A DNA stretch of 64,000 nt, taken from positions 56,030 through 120,029 of the forward strand of contig NZ_QXMG01000011.1 in NCBI RefSeq assembly GCF_003569765.1. The letters are read 5' to 3'. A program made the position numbers and the translations under genes. This DNA is from Caldimonas tepidiphila (lineage in GTDB: Bacteria > Pseudomonadota > Gammaproteobacteria > Burkholderiales > Burkholderiaceae_C). Below the pieces are notes generated by a model. That model saw only the letters and a program-made list of their open reading frames with translations, was not told the origin of the DNA and made no database searches. Positions within the stretch are counted from its first letter, which is position 1. Every line of letters starts with the position of its first letter. Below, piece after piece: positions 18,192 to 29,614 of the stretch.

Positions 18192-19778
18192 ATGTCCCTG
18201 CCTCGCCTGCTCCTGTCGTGCGTCCGGGCCGGGGGGGCCGGAGCCCGGTGGCCATCGCGGCTGCCGGCCAGCCTGGTGCTCGGCTTGGCGCTCGCGCTCG
18301 GCGGCTGTGCGGGGCTCCCGCCCCTTCCGGAGCGCGCGCCCATGCAGGCGCTGGCCCGGCCGCAGGACACCGCGCTCGGGCGGCTCGTGGCGGCCCAGGC
18401 CCCGCACCCGCGCCTGTCGGGCTTCCGGCTGCTGGTCTCGGGCGAGGAGGCGCTCGGCTCGCTGATCGCGCTCGTCGATGCGGCGGAGCGAACGCTCGAC
18501 CTGCAGTACTACCTGCTGCACAACGACAACTCGACGCGCGCAGTGCTGTCGCGGGTGCATGCCGCGGCCGAGCGCGGCGTGCGCGTGCGGGTGCTGCTCG
18601 ACGACATCCACACCGCGGGCGAGGACCACAACCTGCTCGAGCTGGCCGCGCACCCGCGCATCGACGTGCGGCTGTTCAATCCCTTTCCGGCCGGGCGCCT
18701 GTCGCTCGCGACGCGCCTCATCGCGTCGCTCACCGACATCGCGCGCATCAACCAGCGCATGCACAGCAAGATGCTGGTGGCCGACAACGCGCTCGCGATC
18801 ACCGGGGGCCGCAACCTCGGCGACCCCTACTTCGTGCAGAGCCCGACGAGCAATTTCCTCGACCTCGACGTCGTCGCCGCCGGCACCATCGTGCGCGAGC
18901 TCTCCGCTTCCTTCGACCGGTTCTGGAACCATGCGCTCGCCTATCCGGTGGAGTCGCTCGCGGCCGGGCTGCCGCCGGCCGACGAGCGGCCCTCGCTGAT
19001 CGCTGCGCCCCGCCCGCGGCCGCCCGTGGGCAGCGGCACGCTGGCGCGCGAGATCGCGCAGCGCCGCCTCGCGCTGGTCTGGGTGCCGGCGACGCTGCTC
19101 GCGGACCTGCCGTCGAAGATCGCCAGCGACGCGAACTGGAACCTCGAGGAGACGGTCGCCGACGGCGTGAACGGACTGATGCGCTCGGCGCAGCGCGAGC
19201 TGGTGATCGTCTCGCCGTACTACGTGCCGGGGGAGCGGGGCGTGGCGCTGCTGCGCGAGCTGCGCTCGCGCGGCGTGCGGGTGCGCGTGCTGACCAATTC
19301 CCTGGCCACCACCGATGCGCCTGTGGTGCATGTCGGCTATCGCCGCTACCGCGAGGCCCTGCTGCGCGAGGGCGTCGAGCTGCACGAGCTCGAGCCGCGC
19401 CTCGGCGCCGTGCGGCGCGGCCGCCTGCAGTCCTTCGGCTCCTCGCGCGCGAGCCTGCATCTCAAGGCGATGGTGGTGGACGGGCGCACCGTGCTGGTCG
19501 GCTCGATGAACATGGACCCGCGCTCGGCACGGCTGAACACCGAGATCGGCCTGGTGTTCCGCAGTCGCGAGATCGCCGCGCAGTTGCTCGAGCTCTTCGA
19601 GGAGGTCACCGAGCACAGCAGCTACCGGCTGCGCCTCGGCGCGGACGGCAGGCTGCAGTGGCACGGCGAGAGCCCGGCCGGGACTCCGCAGGTCCACCGC
19701 CGCGAGCCGGATGCTCCCTGGTGGCTGCGCTGGAGCGTGCCGCTGATGGCGCCGCTCGCTCCCGAGGAACTGCTCTGA
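18192..19778 (+). CDS. Phospholipase D-family lipoprotein, cardiolipin synthase C-like
   Basis: A 528-residue protein of the PLD superfamily with two HKD motifs: HSKMLVAD followed by GGRNLGDPYF, and HLKAMVVDG followed by GSMNMDPRS. Both are complete, so transphosphatidylation or phosphodiester hydrolysis is expected. The organisation resembles ClsC (YmdC), which makes cardiolipin from phosphatidylglycerol and phosphatidylethanolamine. An N-terminal signal ending LALGGCAG gives a lipobox, which suggests membrane anchoring in the periplasm. The ATG at 18192 follows AAGGGAAGG. It is divergent from the tRNA. Confidence 0.88.
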   Translation: MSLPRLLLSCVRAGGAGARWPSRLPASLVLGLALALGGCAGLPPLPERAPMQALARPQDTALGRLVAAQAPHPRLSGFRLLVSGEEALGSLIALVDAAERTLDLQYYLLHNDNSTRAVLSRVHAAAERGVRVRVLLDDIHTAGEDHNLLELAAHPRIDVRLFNPFPAGRLSLATRLIASLTDIARINQRMHSKMLVADNALAITGGRNLGDPYFVQSPTSNFLDLDVVAAGTIVRELSASFDRFWNHALAYPVESLAAGLPPADERPSLIAAPRPRPPVGSGTLAREIAQRRLALVWVPATLLADLPSKIASDANWNLEETVADGVNGLMRSAQRELVIVSPYYVPGERGVALLRELRSRGVRVRVLTNSLATTDAPVVHVGYRRYREALLREGVELHELEPRLGAVRRGRLQSFGSSRASLHLKAMVVDGRTVLVGSMNMDPRSARLNTEIGLVFRSREIAAQLLELFEEVTEHSSYRLRLGADGRLQWHGESPAGTPQVHRREPDAPWWLRWSVPLMAPLAPEELL

Positions 19779-20147
19779 AAGCCCGGCTGTTGTCAGGCGG
19801 TTCCACGCCCGATCCCCGCGTCCGAGCGCTCCCCGCCCCGGCAACGCCCCGAGCTCCCGCCGGCACCCCTTGAAGAGCGGCGCAGCCGCCCCGATCACGC
19901 CCCGCCCATCCTGATCCGCCGCCGCCTGCGCGCTGGACGGCAGGCCGACCGCTGCCTCGGAATTCCGAAATGACAGGGCGGAATCGAGTGCCTGAATCCC
20001 CGAAACAAACGCCTGCAAATGCGTGCCCTTGAATGGAGGGCGCGTCACAGCTGTTATCGCTTGTCTCGAAAGGTCGCCTATGCACAATGAAATGACACTT
20101 GGCATTCAAGAATCCGCGGCAGCGGATAGGAAGTAATGAGGGCGGGA
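19779..20147. other. 369-bp intergenic region of falling GC content
   Basis: No gene. From about 19960 the DNA becomes clearly less GC-rich than the rest of the window, and this continues into the start of the next gene. I see no clear -35/-10 pair or repeat. Confidence 0.5.
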
Positions 20148-20753
20148 ATGCGTAAATATTTCTGTAAACCACAGATGACAAATATTCAGTTGCCCTCGAA
20201 AACGCTGGCCGCCCTCGCGCTGGTCGCATGCTGTGGCTGGGCCGGCGCCAGCGAGCAGGGGAGTTCCGCCCTGGAGCGGAGCATCTCCGCGCTGTCGGCC
20301 GTCGAGGGACGGGCGGATTACGCGCTGCTCGGGCCGGCGCTGAGCTACCACCAGCAGCGCACCCATGCCAAGCGCCCCTACAACGAGGCGCACTCGGGAC
20401 TCGGCATCGAGCAGCGGGCGCCGCTCGCCGCTTCGCTCTACTGGGAGCGCCGGCTGAGTGTCAGCGTGATGAACGACAGCTTCGATCAGCCGGCGCTGTT
20501 CATGCAGGCCGCCCTGCTGCGGGAGGTGGCATCCATTGCGGGCGTGCGCATGCTCGTCGGCGCCAGCACCGGGGTGGCGTACAAGCACATGAAATGGGAG
20601 GGGCCCCGCGAATGGACGCCGCTGCTGGGCGCCGCATTTGCACTGAAGCCGAGAAACGGCATCGGCCTCAATGCAACCTACGTGTACAGGCAGAACAGGA
20701 CCACCGGGCGGGACAGCAGCATCCTGACGCTCCAGACCTCCTATTCCTTCTGA
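20148..20753 (+). CDS. Small outer-membrane beta-barrel protein, PagP-like fold
   Basis: A 201-residue predicted outer-membrane protein. A signal (LAALALVACCGWAGA) is followed by alternating hydrophobic strands and a terminal Phe (LQTSYSF), the usual BAM recognition end. The segment RPYNEAHSGLGIEQ resembles the N-E-x-N-P-G-L-G strand motif of small PagP-like barrels found in bacteria and phages. Three starts are possible: 20136, 20148 (GAGGGCGGG just upstream) and 20175, which begins right at the signal. I prefer 20148. The leader DNA is AT-richer than the surroundings, which may mean transfer. Enzymatic activity cannot be assigned. Confidence 0.7.
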   Translation: MRKYFCKPQMTNIQLPSKTLAALALVACCGWAGASEQGSSALERSISALSAVEGRADYALLGPALSYHQQRTHAKRPYNEAHSGLGIEQRAPLAASLYWERRLSVSVMNDSFDQPALFMQAALLREVASIAGVRMLVGASTGVAYKHMKWEGPREWTPLLGAAFALKPRNGIGLNATYVYRQNRTTGRDSSILTLQTSYSF

Positions 20754-20845
20754 GCCCGGCAGGCGATTTTCCCGCGGCCCCGTCCGTGATTCGAGCCGGT
20801 CCTCGGTTCAGGCGCTGACCGGTTTCCCGCGGGGCGGTACTTCCC

Positions 20846-22324
20846 TCATTTCAGGATGTCGCCCAGGCAGAGGTATTTCATCTCGACATATTCCTCGATG
20901 CCATGGCGCGAGCCCTCGCGGCCGAGCCCCGACTGCTTCACGCCGCCGAAGGGCACCTCGGCGGTCGAGATGATGCCGGTGTTGATGCCGACCATGCCGT
21001 ACTCGAGCGCCTCGCCGACGCGGAAGATGCGGCCGATGTCGCGGCTGTAGAAGTAGCTGGCGAGCCCGAACTCGGTCGCGTTGGCGAGCTCGATCGCCTC
21101 CTGCTCGGTGCGGAAGCGGAACACCGGCGCGACCGGCCCGAAGGTCTCCTCGCGCGCGCACAGCATCTCGGGGGTCGCGCCAGCGAGCACAGTGGGCTCG
21201 TAGAAGCGTTCGCCCAGGCGCTTGCCGCCGGAGACGACCGACGCGCCCTTGGCGAGCGCGTCGGCCACGTGGCGCTCGACCTTCTCCAGCGCCGCGTCGT
21301 CGATCAGCGGCCCGAGGCTCACGCCCGGCTCGAAGCCGTTGCCGACCTTCAGGCCGCGCGCCTTCTCGGCGAGCTTCGCGACGAAGGCGTCGTACACGCC
21401 CTCCTGCACGTAGATCCGGTTGGCGCAGACGCAGGTCTGGCCGGCGTTGCGGTACTTGCTCGCCATCGCGCCCTCGACCGCGCTGTCGATGTCCGCGTCG
21501 TCGAAGACGATGAAGGGCGCGTTGCCGCCGAGTTCGAGCGAGAGCTTCTTGATCGTCGGCGCGCACTGCTTCATCAGGATGCGGCCGACCTCGGTGGAGC
21601 CGGTGAAGGAGAGGTGGCGCACCACGTCGCTGTCGCACAGGACCTTGCCGACCTCGATCGAGTTGGCCGAGTCGGCGGTGACGACGTTGAGCACGCCGGG
21701 GGGCATGCCCGCGCGCTGCGCGAGCTCGGCGCAGGCCAGCGCGGAGAGCGGCGTCTGCTCGGCCGGCTTGATCACCACCGGGCAGCCGGCCGCCAGCGCC
21801 GGCGCCACCTTGCGCGTGATCATCGCGATCGGGAAGTTCCACGGTGTGATCGCCGCGCACACGCCGATCGGCTGGCGTAGCACCAGGTAGCGCTTGCCGG
21901 GGTCGGTGGTCTCGACCGTCTCGCCCGCGACGCGCTTGGCCTCTTCCGCGAACCACTCGACGAAGCTCGCGCCGTAGGTGACCTCGCCCCGGGCCTCGGC
22001 GAGCGGCTTCCCTTGCTCGGCGGTCATGATGCGCGCGAGGTCCTCGGCGTGCTGGTGCAGCAGCTGGAACCACTTCATCAGGATCGCGGCGCGCTCCTTG
22101 GCGGTCTTCTCGCGCCACGCAGGCCAGGCGGCGTTCGCGGCGGCGATTGCCGCCCCGGTCTCGGCCGCGCCCAGGTTGGCGACGTCGGCGAGTTTCTGTC
22201 CCGTGGCGGGGTCGTGCACGTCGAAGCGCACAGCGCCGGCGACCCAGCGGCCGTCGATCAGCGCATCGGTCTTCAGCAGGCCGGCATCGGCCAGTGCGGC
22301 CAGCGGCGAGGTCTTCATGTCCAT
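20846..22324 (-). CDS. gabD: NAD(P)-dependent succinate-semialdehyde dehydrogenase
   Basis: A 492-residue aldehyde dehydrogenase of the GabD group, oxidising succinate semialdehyde to succinate. Landmarks are ITPWNFPIAMITRKVAPALA, VIKPAEQTP, SFTGSTEVGR, the catalytic Glu in LSLELGGNAPF and the catalytic Cys in YRNAGQTCVCANR. PFGGVKQSGLGREG near the end is typical of this group. The start at 22324 has GGAGA 9 nt upstream; the frame runs open to 22531 but that part is basic shadow sequence. It is divergent from alaS. No GABA transaminase is nearby. Confidence 0.9.
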   Translation of the reverse strand: MDMKTSPLAALADAGLLKTDALIDGRWVAGAVRFDVHDPATGQKLADVANLGAAETGAAIAAANAAWPAWREKTAKERAAILMKWFQLLHQHAEDLARIMTAEQGKPLAEARGEVTYGASFVEWFAEEAKRVAGETVETTDPGKRYLVLRQPIGVCAAITPWNFPIAMITRKVAPALAAGCPVVIKPAEQTPLSALACAELAQRAGMPPGVLNVVTADSANSIEVGKVLCDSDVVRHLSFTGSTEVGRILMKQCAPTIKKLSLELGGNAPFIVFDDADIDSAVEGAMASKYRNAGQTCVCANRIYVQEGVYDAFVAKLAEKARGLKVGNGFEPGVSLGPLIDDAALEKVERHVADALAKGASVVSGGKRLGERFYEPTVLAGATPEMLCAREETFGPVAPVFRFRTEQEAIELANATEFGLASYFYSRDIGRIFRVGEALEYGMVGINTGIISTAEVPFGGVKQSGLGREGSRHGIEEYVEMKYLCLGDILK

Positions 22325-22602
22325 CTCGGTGTCTCCAGGAGGGGCCGCCCGCAGCGGGGCAGGGCAAGGGGGCACTCTACTGCGCGCTGCGCGCCCGCGC
22401 GAGGCGGAGCCCCGGGCGACAGGGGCGGATCGGCTAAGATTCGCCGATTCAACCGAGCGATGGCGCCCGCCATGCGCCGGCCGCGTTTCCCGCAGGGAAT
22501 CGCCGTCCGCAGCCCGGCGCGGGCGCCACACGCAGCCGAGCCCGCTGCGGCCGCTTCCCGCCCGCCATCCTCCGTTGCCCTCGTCCTCAGAGCAGGTTCC
22601 GC

Positions 22603-25230
<2,628 letters not shown>

Positions 25231-25374
25231 CGCCGCCCCTCACGCCCGAGACCGCTTGATCGCGATTTGCCCAAGCGGGTGCGAAACTTGCCCGGCCTGG
25301 GCGCAGCGGAGCCGCGGGTTCCGCGGCCGCCGCGTCCCGCCGGGCCGACGCTCCGAGGTAGCAGGGGAGTGCCG

Positions 25375-26136
25375 ATGAAACCGTGGTTCCACTTCGATCT
25401 GCCGCTGCGGCGGCATGCGCTCGCCGGCCTGCTGCTGGCCGGGACGCTGGCGGGCAGTGCCGTCGCCGCCCAGGGGCTGCCGTCCGCCGTCCCGCCGGCG
25501 GCGGCGGGGACGGAGGCCGCGCCCGCAGGCGGGGACCTCCCGGCGGAATCTGCGGCAGAACAGCGCCCGCCGGTGAAGATGACGGCCGGCGAGCAGGTGG
25601 TGCGCGCCTTCGTCGAGGCCTGCGTGGATCAGGGGGGCGAGGTGGGTCCCGCGATCGACTGGGCGCTGAACCACGGCTTCGAGCCGCTCGACCCCGAGGG
25701 GCGCGACGGCAGCGACGGTCACGCGCTGCTCGGCGGTCGCCCGGGCGTCGTGTTCGCGACGCCGGAGGCCGCCACCCGCGTGCTGCTGGCCGTCACGCAG
25801 GACAACACCTGCACCGTCTGGGCCGAGCGCGCCGCGGGCACGAGCACCCAGGACGCCTTCGTGAAGGCGCTCGAGTCGATGGGCGCACGCGGCGCGCAGC
25901 TGCGGCGCGAGACCGACCGCACGCTCGAGCGGGCCGGCGCCTGGCGGCGCCAGCTGGAGTACCGCTTCCGCGCCGTGCCCGGCAGCCGCGACTACCGGCT
26001 CGGCGCCGTCACCACGCTGACCGAATCCCCCGCGGCGCAGGCCCTGCACCTGGCGCCGCTGCAGCCCGCCCGGGCGAGCAGCATGCCGGTCGAGGGCACG
26101 CGCCCGGCCGAGACGATCACGCCGGTCGCCCGCTGA
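25375..26136 (+). CDS. Secreted hypothetical protein, NMCC_0638-like
   Basis: A 253-residue protein with a signal (LAGLLLAGTLAGSAVA) followed by a Pro/Ala/Glu linker. The core (VVRAFVEACVDQGGEV to VTQDNTCTVWAERAAG) contains two cysteines about 60 residues apart and resembles the little-studied NMCC_0638 family of exported proteins; I rate that match as weak. The C-terminal quarter (GAWRRQLEYRFRAVPGSRDY) looks like a beta domain. The ATG at 25375 follows CAGGGGAG. The HNH gene starts 1 nt after its stop, so they are probably co-transcribed. Confidence 0.7.
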   Translation: MKPWFHFDLPLRRHALAGLLLAGTLAGSAVAAQGLPSAVPPAAAGTEAAPAGGDLPAESAAEQRPPVKMTAGEQVVRAFVEACVDQGGEVGPAIDWALNHGFEPLDPEGRDGSDGHALLGGRPGVVFATPEAATRVLLAVTQDNTCTVWAERAAGTSTQDAFVKALESMGARGAQLRRETDRTLERAGAWRRQLEYRFRAVPGSRDYRLGAVTTLTESPAAQALHLAPLQPARASSMPVEGTRPAETITPVAR

Positions 26137-26137
26137 G

Positions 26138-26479
26138 ATGGTGGCGCGGCGCGCCGTGCGCGGCGCCGAGCCCTTCGGCCCCGCGGCGAAGGCCGGGCCG
26201 CCGGTCTGCCCGCTGTGCGGCCGCCCGATCGTGCCGGGCCCGAGCGCCGACGAGCACCACCTCGTGCCGGTCAGCGAGGGCGGGCGCGACAAGGTACTGG
26301 TGCACCGCATCTGCCACCGCAAGATCCACGCGACCTTCAGCGAGAAGGAGCTGGCGCGCGAGTTCCACACCTGGGAGGCGTTGCGCGCCCACCCCGAGAT
26401 CGCCGCCTTCGTGCGCTGGGTGGCCGGCAAGCCGCCGGAGTACTACGACCGTTCCGTGCGTCCGAGGCGGCGGCGCTGA
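26138..26479 (+). CDS. HNH-type nuclease domain protein
   Basis: A 113-residue protein made almost only of a compact zinc-HNH fold: CPLCGRPIVPG, then DEHHLVPVSEGG, then HRICHRKIHATF. The CxxC and CxxxH sets could bind structural zinc, and the HH/H/H residues fit the catalytic H-N-H. Such solitary cytoplasmic HNH proteins are widespread and uncharacterised. It follows the secreted protein after 1 nt and converges with the MscS gene. Confidence 0.8.
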   Translation: MVARRAVRGAEPFGPAAKAGPPVCPLCGRPIVPGPSADEHHLVPVSEGGRDKVLVHRICHRKIHATFSEKELAREFHTWEALRAHPEIAAFVRWVAGKPPEYYDRSVRPRRRR

Positions 26480-26497
26480 AGCCGGCCCCTCGGCTCC

Positions 26498-27607
26498 TCA
26501 GCCCGGCTCGCCGGGATGCCGCGGGGCAGCGGCAGCGGGCCCGGGCCCGGCCTTCTCGCCTTCGAGCTCGGCGCGCAGCCGCGGCAGGCAGTCGGGATGC
26601 TCGCGCTGGATGTAGTCGATCAGCCATTCGCGCACGTGGCAGCGCAGGTCCCAGGCTCGGCCCGCGTCGGCCGCGGTGACGAGCGCGCGCAGCTGCATGC
26701 AGCGCTCGCCGGCCTCGAAGACCTGCAGCAGCGCGAGCCGCCCGTCCCAGTCCTTCGAGGCCTCGCAGGCGAGTTGCAGCTGCTCGCGCAGCGGCGCGAG
26801 CGGCATGCGGTAGTCGACCCACAGGAACACGGTGCCGATCAGCTCGGAGGTGGAGCGGGTCCAGTTCTGGAACGGGTTCTCGATCCACCACTGCAGCGGC
26901 ACGACCAGGCGGCGCTGGTCCCAGATCTTCACCACCACGTAGGCGCCGGTGATCTCCTCGATGACGCCCCATTCGCCCTGCACGATCACGACGTCGTCGA
27001 GGCGGATCGGCTGCGTCAGCCCGATCTGCAGCCCCGCGATCATGTTGCCGAGCACCGGGCGCGCGGCGAAGCCGGCGACGATGCCGACGAGGCCGGCCGA
27101 GGCCAGCAGGCTCGCGCCGATCTGGCGCACGCCGGGGAAGGTCATCAGGATCATCGCGCCGGCGACGATCAGCACCAGCGCCTCCAGCGTCTTGGCGAGC
27201 GCGCGCGCCTGCGTGTGGATGCGGCGCGCCTGCAGGTTGTCGGCCACCGTCGCGGGATGGGCCTGCACGATCGCGCGCTCGATGCCGGCCAGGATCTTGA
27301 GCGCGAGCCAGGCCAGCGCCGCGATCAGCAGGATGCCGGTGTAGTGCTGCACGAGCGAGAGGCCGTTGACGTCCGCCGGCGCACCGTGCCACACCAGGTT
27401 CAGCGCCACCAGCGGCAGCAGCAGCCGTGCCGGCGGGCGGATCTCGCGCGCCACCGTCAGCGCGAACTCGGAGCGGCGCAGTGCGTGCAGCACGATGCGC
27501 TGGCCGATGCGGAACGCCAGATGCGCCACGAGCACCGCCACCAGCGCCGTGCCGAGCAGCGGCAGCCATTCCCTCAAGCCTTCGGGCAACCAGTCGAGCG
27601 ACGCCAT
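26498..27607 (-). CDS. MscS-family mechanosensitive channel
   Basis: A 369-residue small-conductance channel-like protein. Four or five hydrophobic helices precede the pore-lining helix (IGASLLASAGLVGIVAGFAARPVLGN), followed by the MscS beta domain (QPIRLDDVVIVQGEWGVIEEI, then VVPLQWWIENPFQNWTR). The Gly/Ala packing pattern of the pore helix is kept. The soluble C-terminal part ends in a Gly/Pro/Ala tail. It is divergent from the TlpA-like gene. Confidence 0.9.
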   Translation of the reverse strand: MASLDWLPEGLREWLPLLGTALVAVLVAHLAFRIGQRIVLHALRRSEFALTVAREIRPPARLLLPLVALNLVWHGAPADVNGLSLVQHYTGILLIAALAWLALKILAGIERAIVQAHPATVADNLQARRIHTQARALAKTLEALVLIVAGAMILMTFPGVRQIGASLLASAGLVGIVAGFAARPVLGNMIAGLQIGLTQPIRLDDVVIVQGEWGVIEEITGAYVVVKIWDQRRLVVPLQWWIENPFQNWTRSTSELIGTVFLWVDYRMPLAPLREQLQLACEASKDWDGRLALLQVFEAGERCMQLRALVTAADAGRAWDLRCHVREWLIDYIQREHPDCLPRLRAELEGEKAGPGPAAAAPRHPGEPG

Positions 27608-27820
27608 CTTCCTCCCGGACGGTGTGATGAGCGGTGCATGTTAGGGGCGGGGCGGTGCCCGCGGACGGCCTGGGGTGTGCGCCGGCCGCACGCGGGGGAA
27701 GGGGACTTGGCCGGAGGCCGGCAGCGCCCGAACGCACGACGGATAATGCGCCTCCTGCCCGCAGTCGTTCTGCCGGGACCGGCTCCTGTCGGCCGCAGCC
27801 CGTCCTTTTTCCTCCCCGAC

Positions 27821-28384
27821 ATGAAAGCTTCCCCGCCCCCGAACCGCGGCCTGCCGCGCCGTCGCCTGCTGCAGGCCGTAACGGCTGCCGCCACGCTGGC
27901 GTGGCTGCCGGGCCGCGCCGCTCAGCCGCGCCACCGGGTGCGGCCCTGGCCCGCCGGCCAAGCCGTGCCGCCGCTGTCGCTGCCCGTGCTCGAGGGCGGG
28001 CGCTGGTCGCTCGCCGATGCGCGCGGCCAGGCCGTGCTGCTGAACTTCTGGGCGAGCTGGTGCGAGCCCTGCGTGGCCGAGATGCCCTCGTTGCAACGGC
28101 TGGCGCAGGGCCATGCCGGCCGGCTGGAGGTCCGGGGCGTCAACTTCCGCGAGTCGCCCGAGCGCGTGCGCGCCTTCCTGCAGCAGGTGGGCACCGACTT
28201 CCCTCAGCTGCTCGACAGCGACGGCGCCGCGATGCGCGCCTGGACGCCACGCGTGCTGCCGAGCACGGTGCTGGTGGACGCCCAGGGGCGGCCGCGCTTC
28301 ACCGTGGTCGGCGAGCTCGACTGGGACGGCGATGAGGCGCAGCGCCTGCTCGAACCCTGGCTGTCGGGCAAGCCGCACCGATAA
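27821..28384 (+). CDS. TlpA/ResA-like thioredoxin-fold protein with Tat-type signal
   Basis: A 187-residue exported thiol-disulfide protein. The N-terminus PRRRLLQAVTAAATLAWLPG has twin arginines before a hydrophobic stretch, so Tat export is possible. The active site is WCEPC in LLNFWASWCEPCVAEMPS, the cis-Pro is in RVLPSTVLVD, and the AhpC/TSA-Redoxin pattern fits the TlpA subfamily. GATAAT (27742-27747) is a possible -10. It is followed on the same strand by the transglutaminase-like gene, also Tat-type. Confidence 0.87.
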   Translation: MKASPPPNRGLPRRRLLQAVTAAATLAWLPGRAAQPRHRVRPWPAGQAVPPLSLPVLEGGRWSLADARGQAVLLNFWASWCEPCVAEMPSLQRLAQGHAGRLEVRGVNFRESPERVRAFLQQVGTDFPQLLDSDGAAMRAWTPRVLPSTVLVDAQGRPRFTVVGELDWDGDEAQRLLEPWLSGKPHR

Positions 28385-28445
28385 TTGCGGGTTTTTCCGT
28401 CGAAGGCACTGGCGCCGGCGGCCCCCCGTTTTCCCGAGGTCTCCG

Positions 28446-29567
28446 ATGAACTCCCCCCGTTTCGCACGTCGCACGCTCCTGAAACTCGGCGCAGCCGGCC
28501 TGGCTGCAGTCTCCGTCCCCCGCCTCGCAGCCGCAAAGGCCTCCGCCACGCCGGCACGCTTCGCACCGCGGCCCGGCGCCTGGCGCACCTTCGAGCTCGT
28601 CACCCGCATCGAGATCTCCGAGCCGGAGCTCGCCACGCGCGTGTGGCTGCCGCTGCCCTCGCTCGACACCGACTGGCAGCAGTCGCTCGAGAGCGGCTGG
28701 CGCGGCAATGCCGCGCAGGCCCGCGTGACGGCCGACGCCCGCTACGGCGCGCGCATGCTGGCGGCCGATTTCGTGCCCGGCACGCCGCTGCCGGTGATCG
28801 AGCTCACGAGCCGCGTGCGCACCCGCGACCGCGCCACCGACTGGTCGTCGCCCGGCGCGCCGCCGGCCGACCCCGGCGTGCTGGAGTTCTGGAAGCAGCC
28901 CACCGAGCTGATCCCGACCGACGGCATCGTGCGCGAGACCGCGCTCGAGATCACGCGCGGCGCGCGCGGCGACCGCGAGCGCGTGCAGCGCATCTACGAC
29001 TGGATCGTCGTCAACACCCACCGCGAGCCGACGGTGCGCGGCTGCGGCACCGGCGACATCAAGGCGATGCTCGAGACCGGCAACCTCGGCGGCAAGTGCG
29101 GCGACATCAACGCGCTGTTCGTCGGCCTGTGCCGCGCGGTCGACGTGCCGGCGCGCGACGTCTACGGCATCCGGCTCGCGCCCTCGGCCTTCGGCTACAA
29201 GCAGCTCGGCAGCGACTCCGAGCGCCTCACCGGCGCGCAGCACTGCCGCGCCGAGGTGCACCTCCGGGGCCACGGCTGGGTCGCGATGGACCCGGCCGAC
29301 GTCGGCAAGGTGATGCGCGCGGAGAGCGCGGAATGGATCAAGGACCCCGACCATCCGCTCGTCGTGCCGGTGCGCCGCGGCCTGTTCGGAGGCTGGGAGG
29401 GCAACTGGCTCGCCTACAACACCGCGCACGACATCGCGCTGCCCGGCTCCAGTGGCGAGCGGCTCGGCTTCCTGATGTACCCGCAGGCCGAGAACCCGCA
29501 GGGCCGCTACGACCCGCTCGACCCGGACCGCTTCCACTACACGATCTCGGCGCGCGAGATCGCCTGA
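28446..29567 (+). CDS. Exported transglutaminase-like cysteine protease-fold protein
   Basis: A 373-residue protein with a twin-arginine signal (RFARRTLLKLGAAGLAA). The transglutaminase-like core carries the triad: Cys in GGKCGDINALFVGLCRA, His in AQHCRAEVHLRGHGWV and Asp in AMDPAD. An N-terminal beta-rich domain (residues 45-130) precedes it. These proteins are usually periplasmic peptidases or amidases of unknown target. It lies 61 nt after the thioredoxin-like gene and 47 nt before coaBC. Confidence 0.85.
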   Translation: MNSPRFARRTLLKLGAAGLAAVSVPRLAAAKASATPARFAPRPGAWRTFELVTRIEISEPELATRVWLPLPSLDTDWQQSLESGWRGNAAQARVTADARYGARMLAADFVPGTPLPVIELTSRVRTRDRATDWSSPGAPPADPGVLEFWKQPTELIPTDGIVRETALEITRGARGDRERVQRIYDWIVVNTHREPTVRGCGTGDIKAMLETGNLGGKCGDINALFVGLCRAVDVPARDVYGIRLAPSAFGYKQLGSDSERLTGAQHCRAEVHLRGHGWVAMDPADVGKVMRAESAEWIKDPDHPLVVPVRRGLFGGWEGNWLAYNTAHDIALPGSSGERLGFLMYPQAENPQGRYDPLDPDRFHYTISAREIA

Positions 29568-29614
29568 GCCCCGGCCGGCGCGCAGCGCGGCGTGAGGCGG
29601 TTACAGTGCCGGCC

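Noticed and set aside
17799..20105. A 768-codon minus-strand frame over the phospholipase D gene and the tRNA
   Set aside because: It runs through a tRNA gene and opposite a well-supported CDS; composition is shadow-like.
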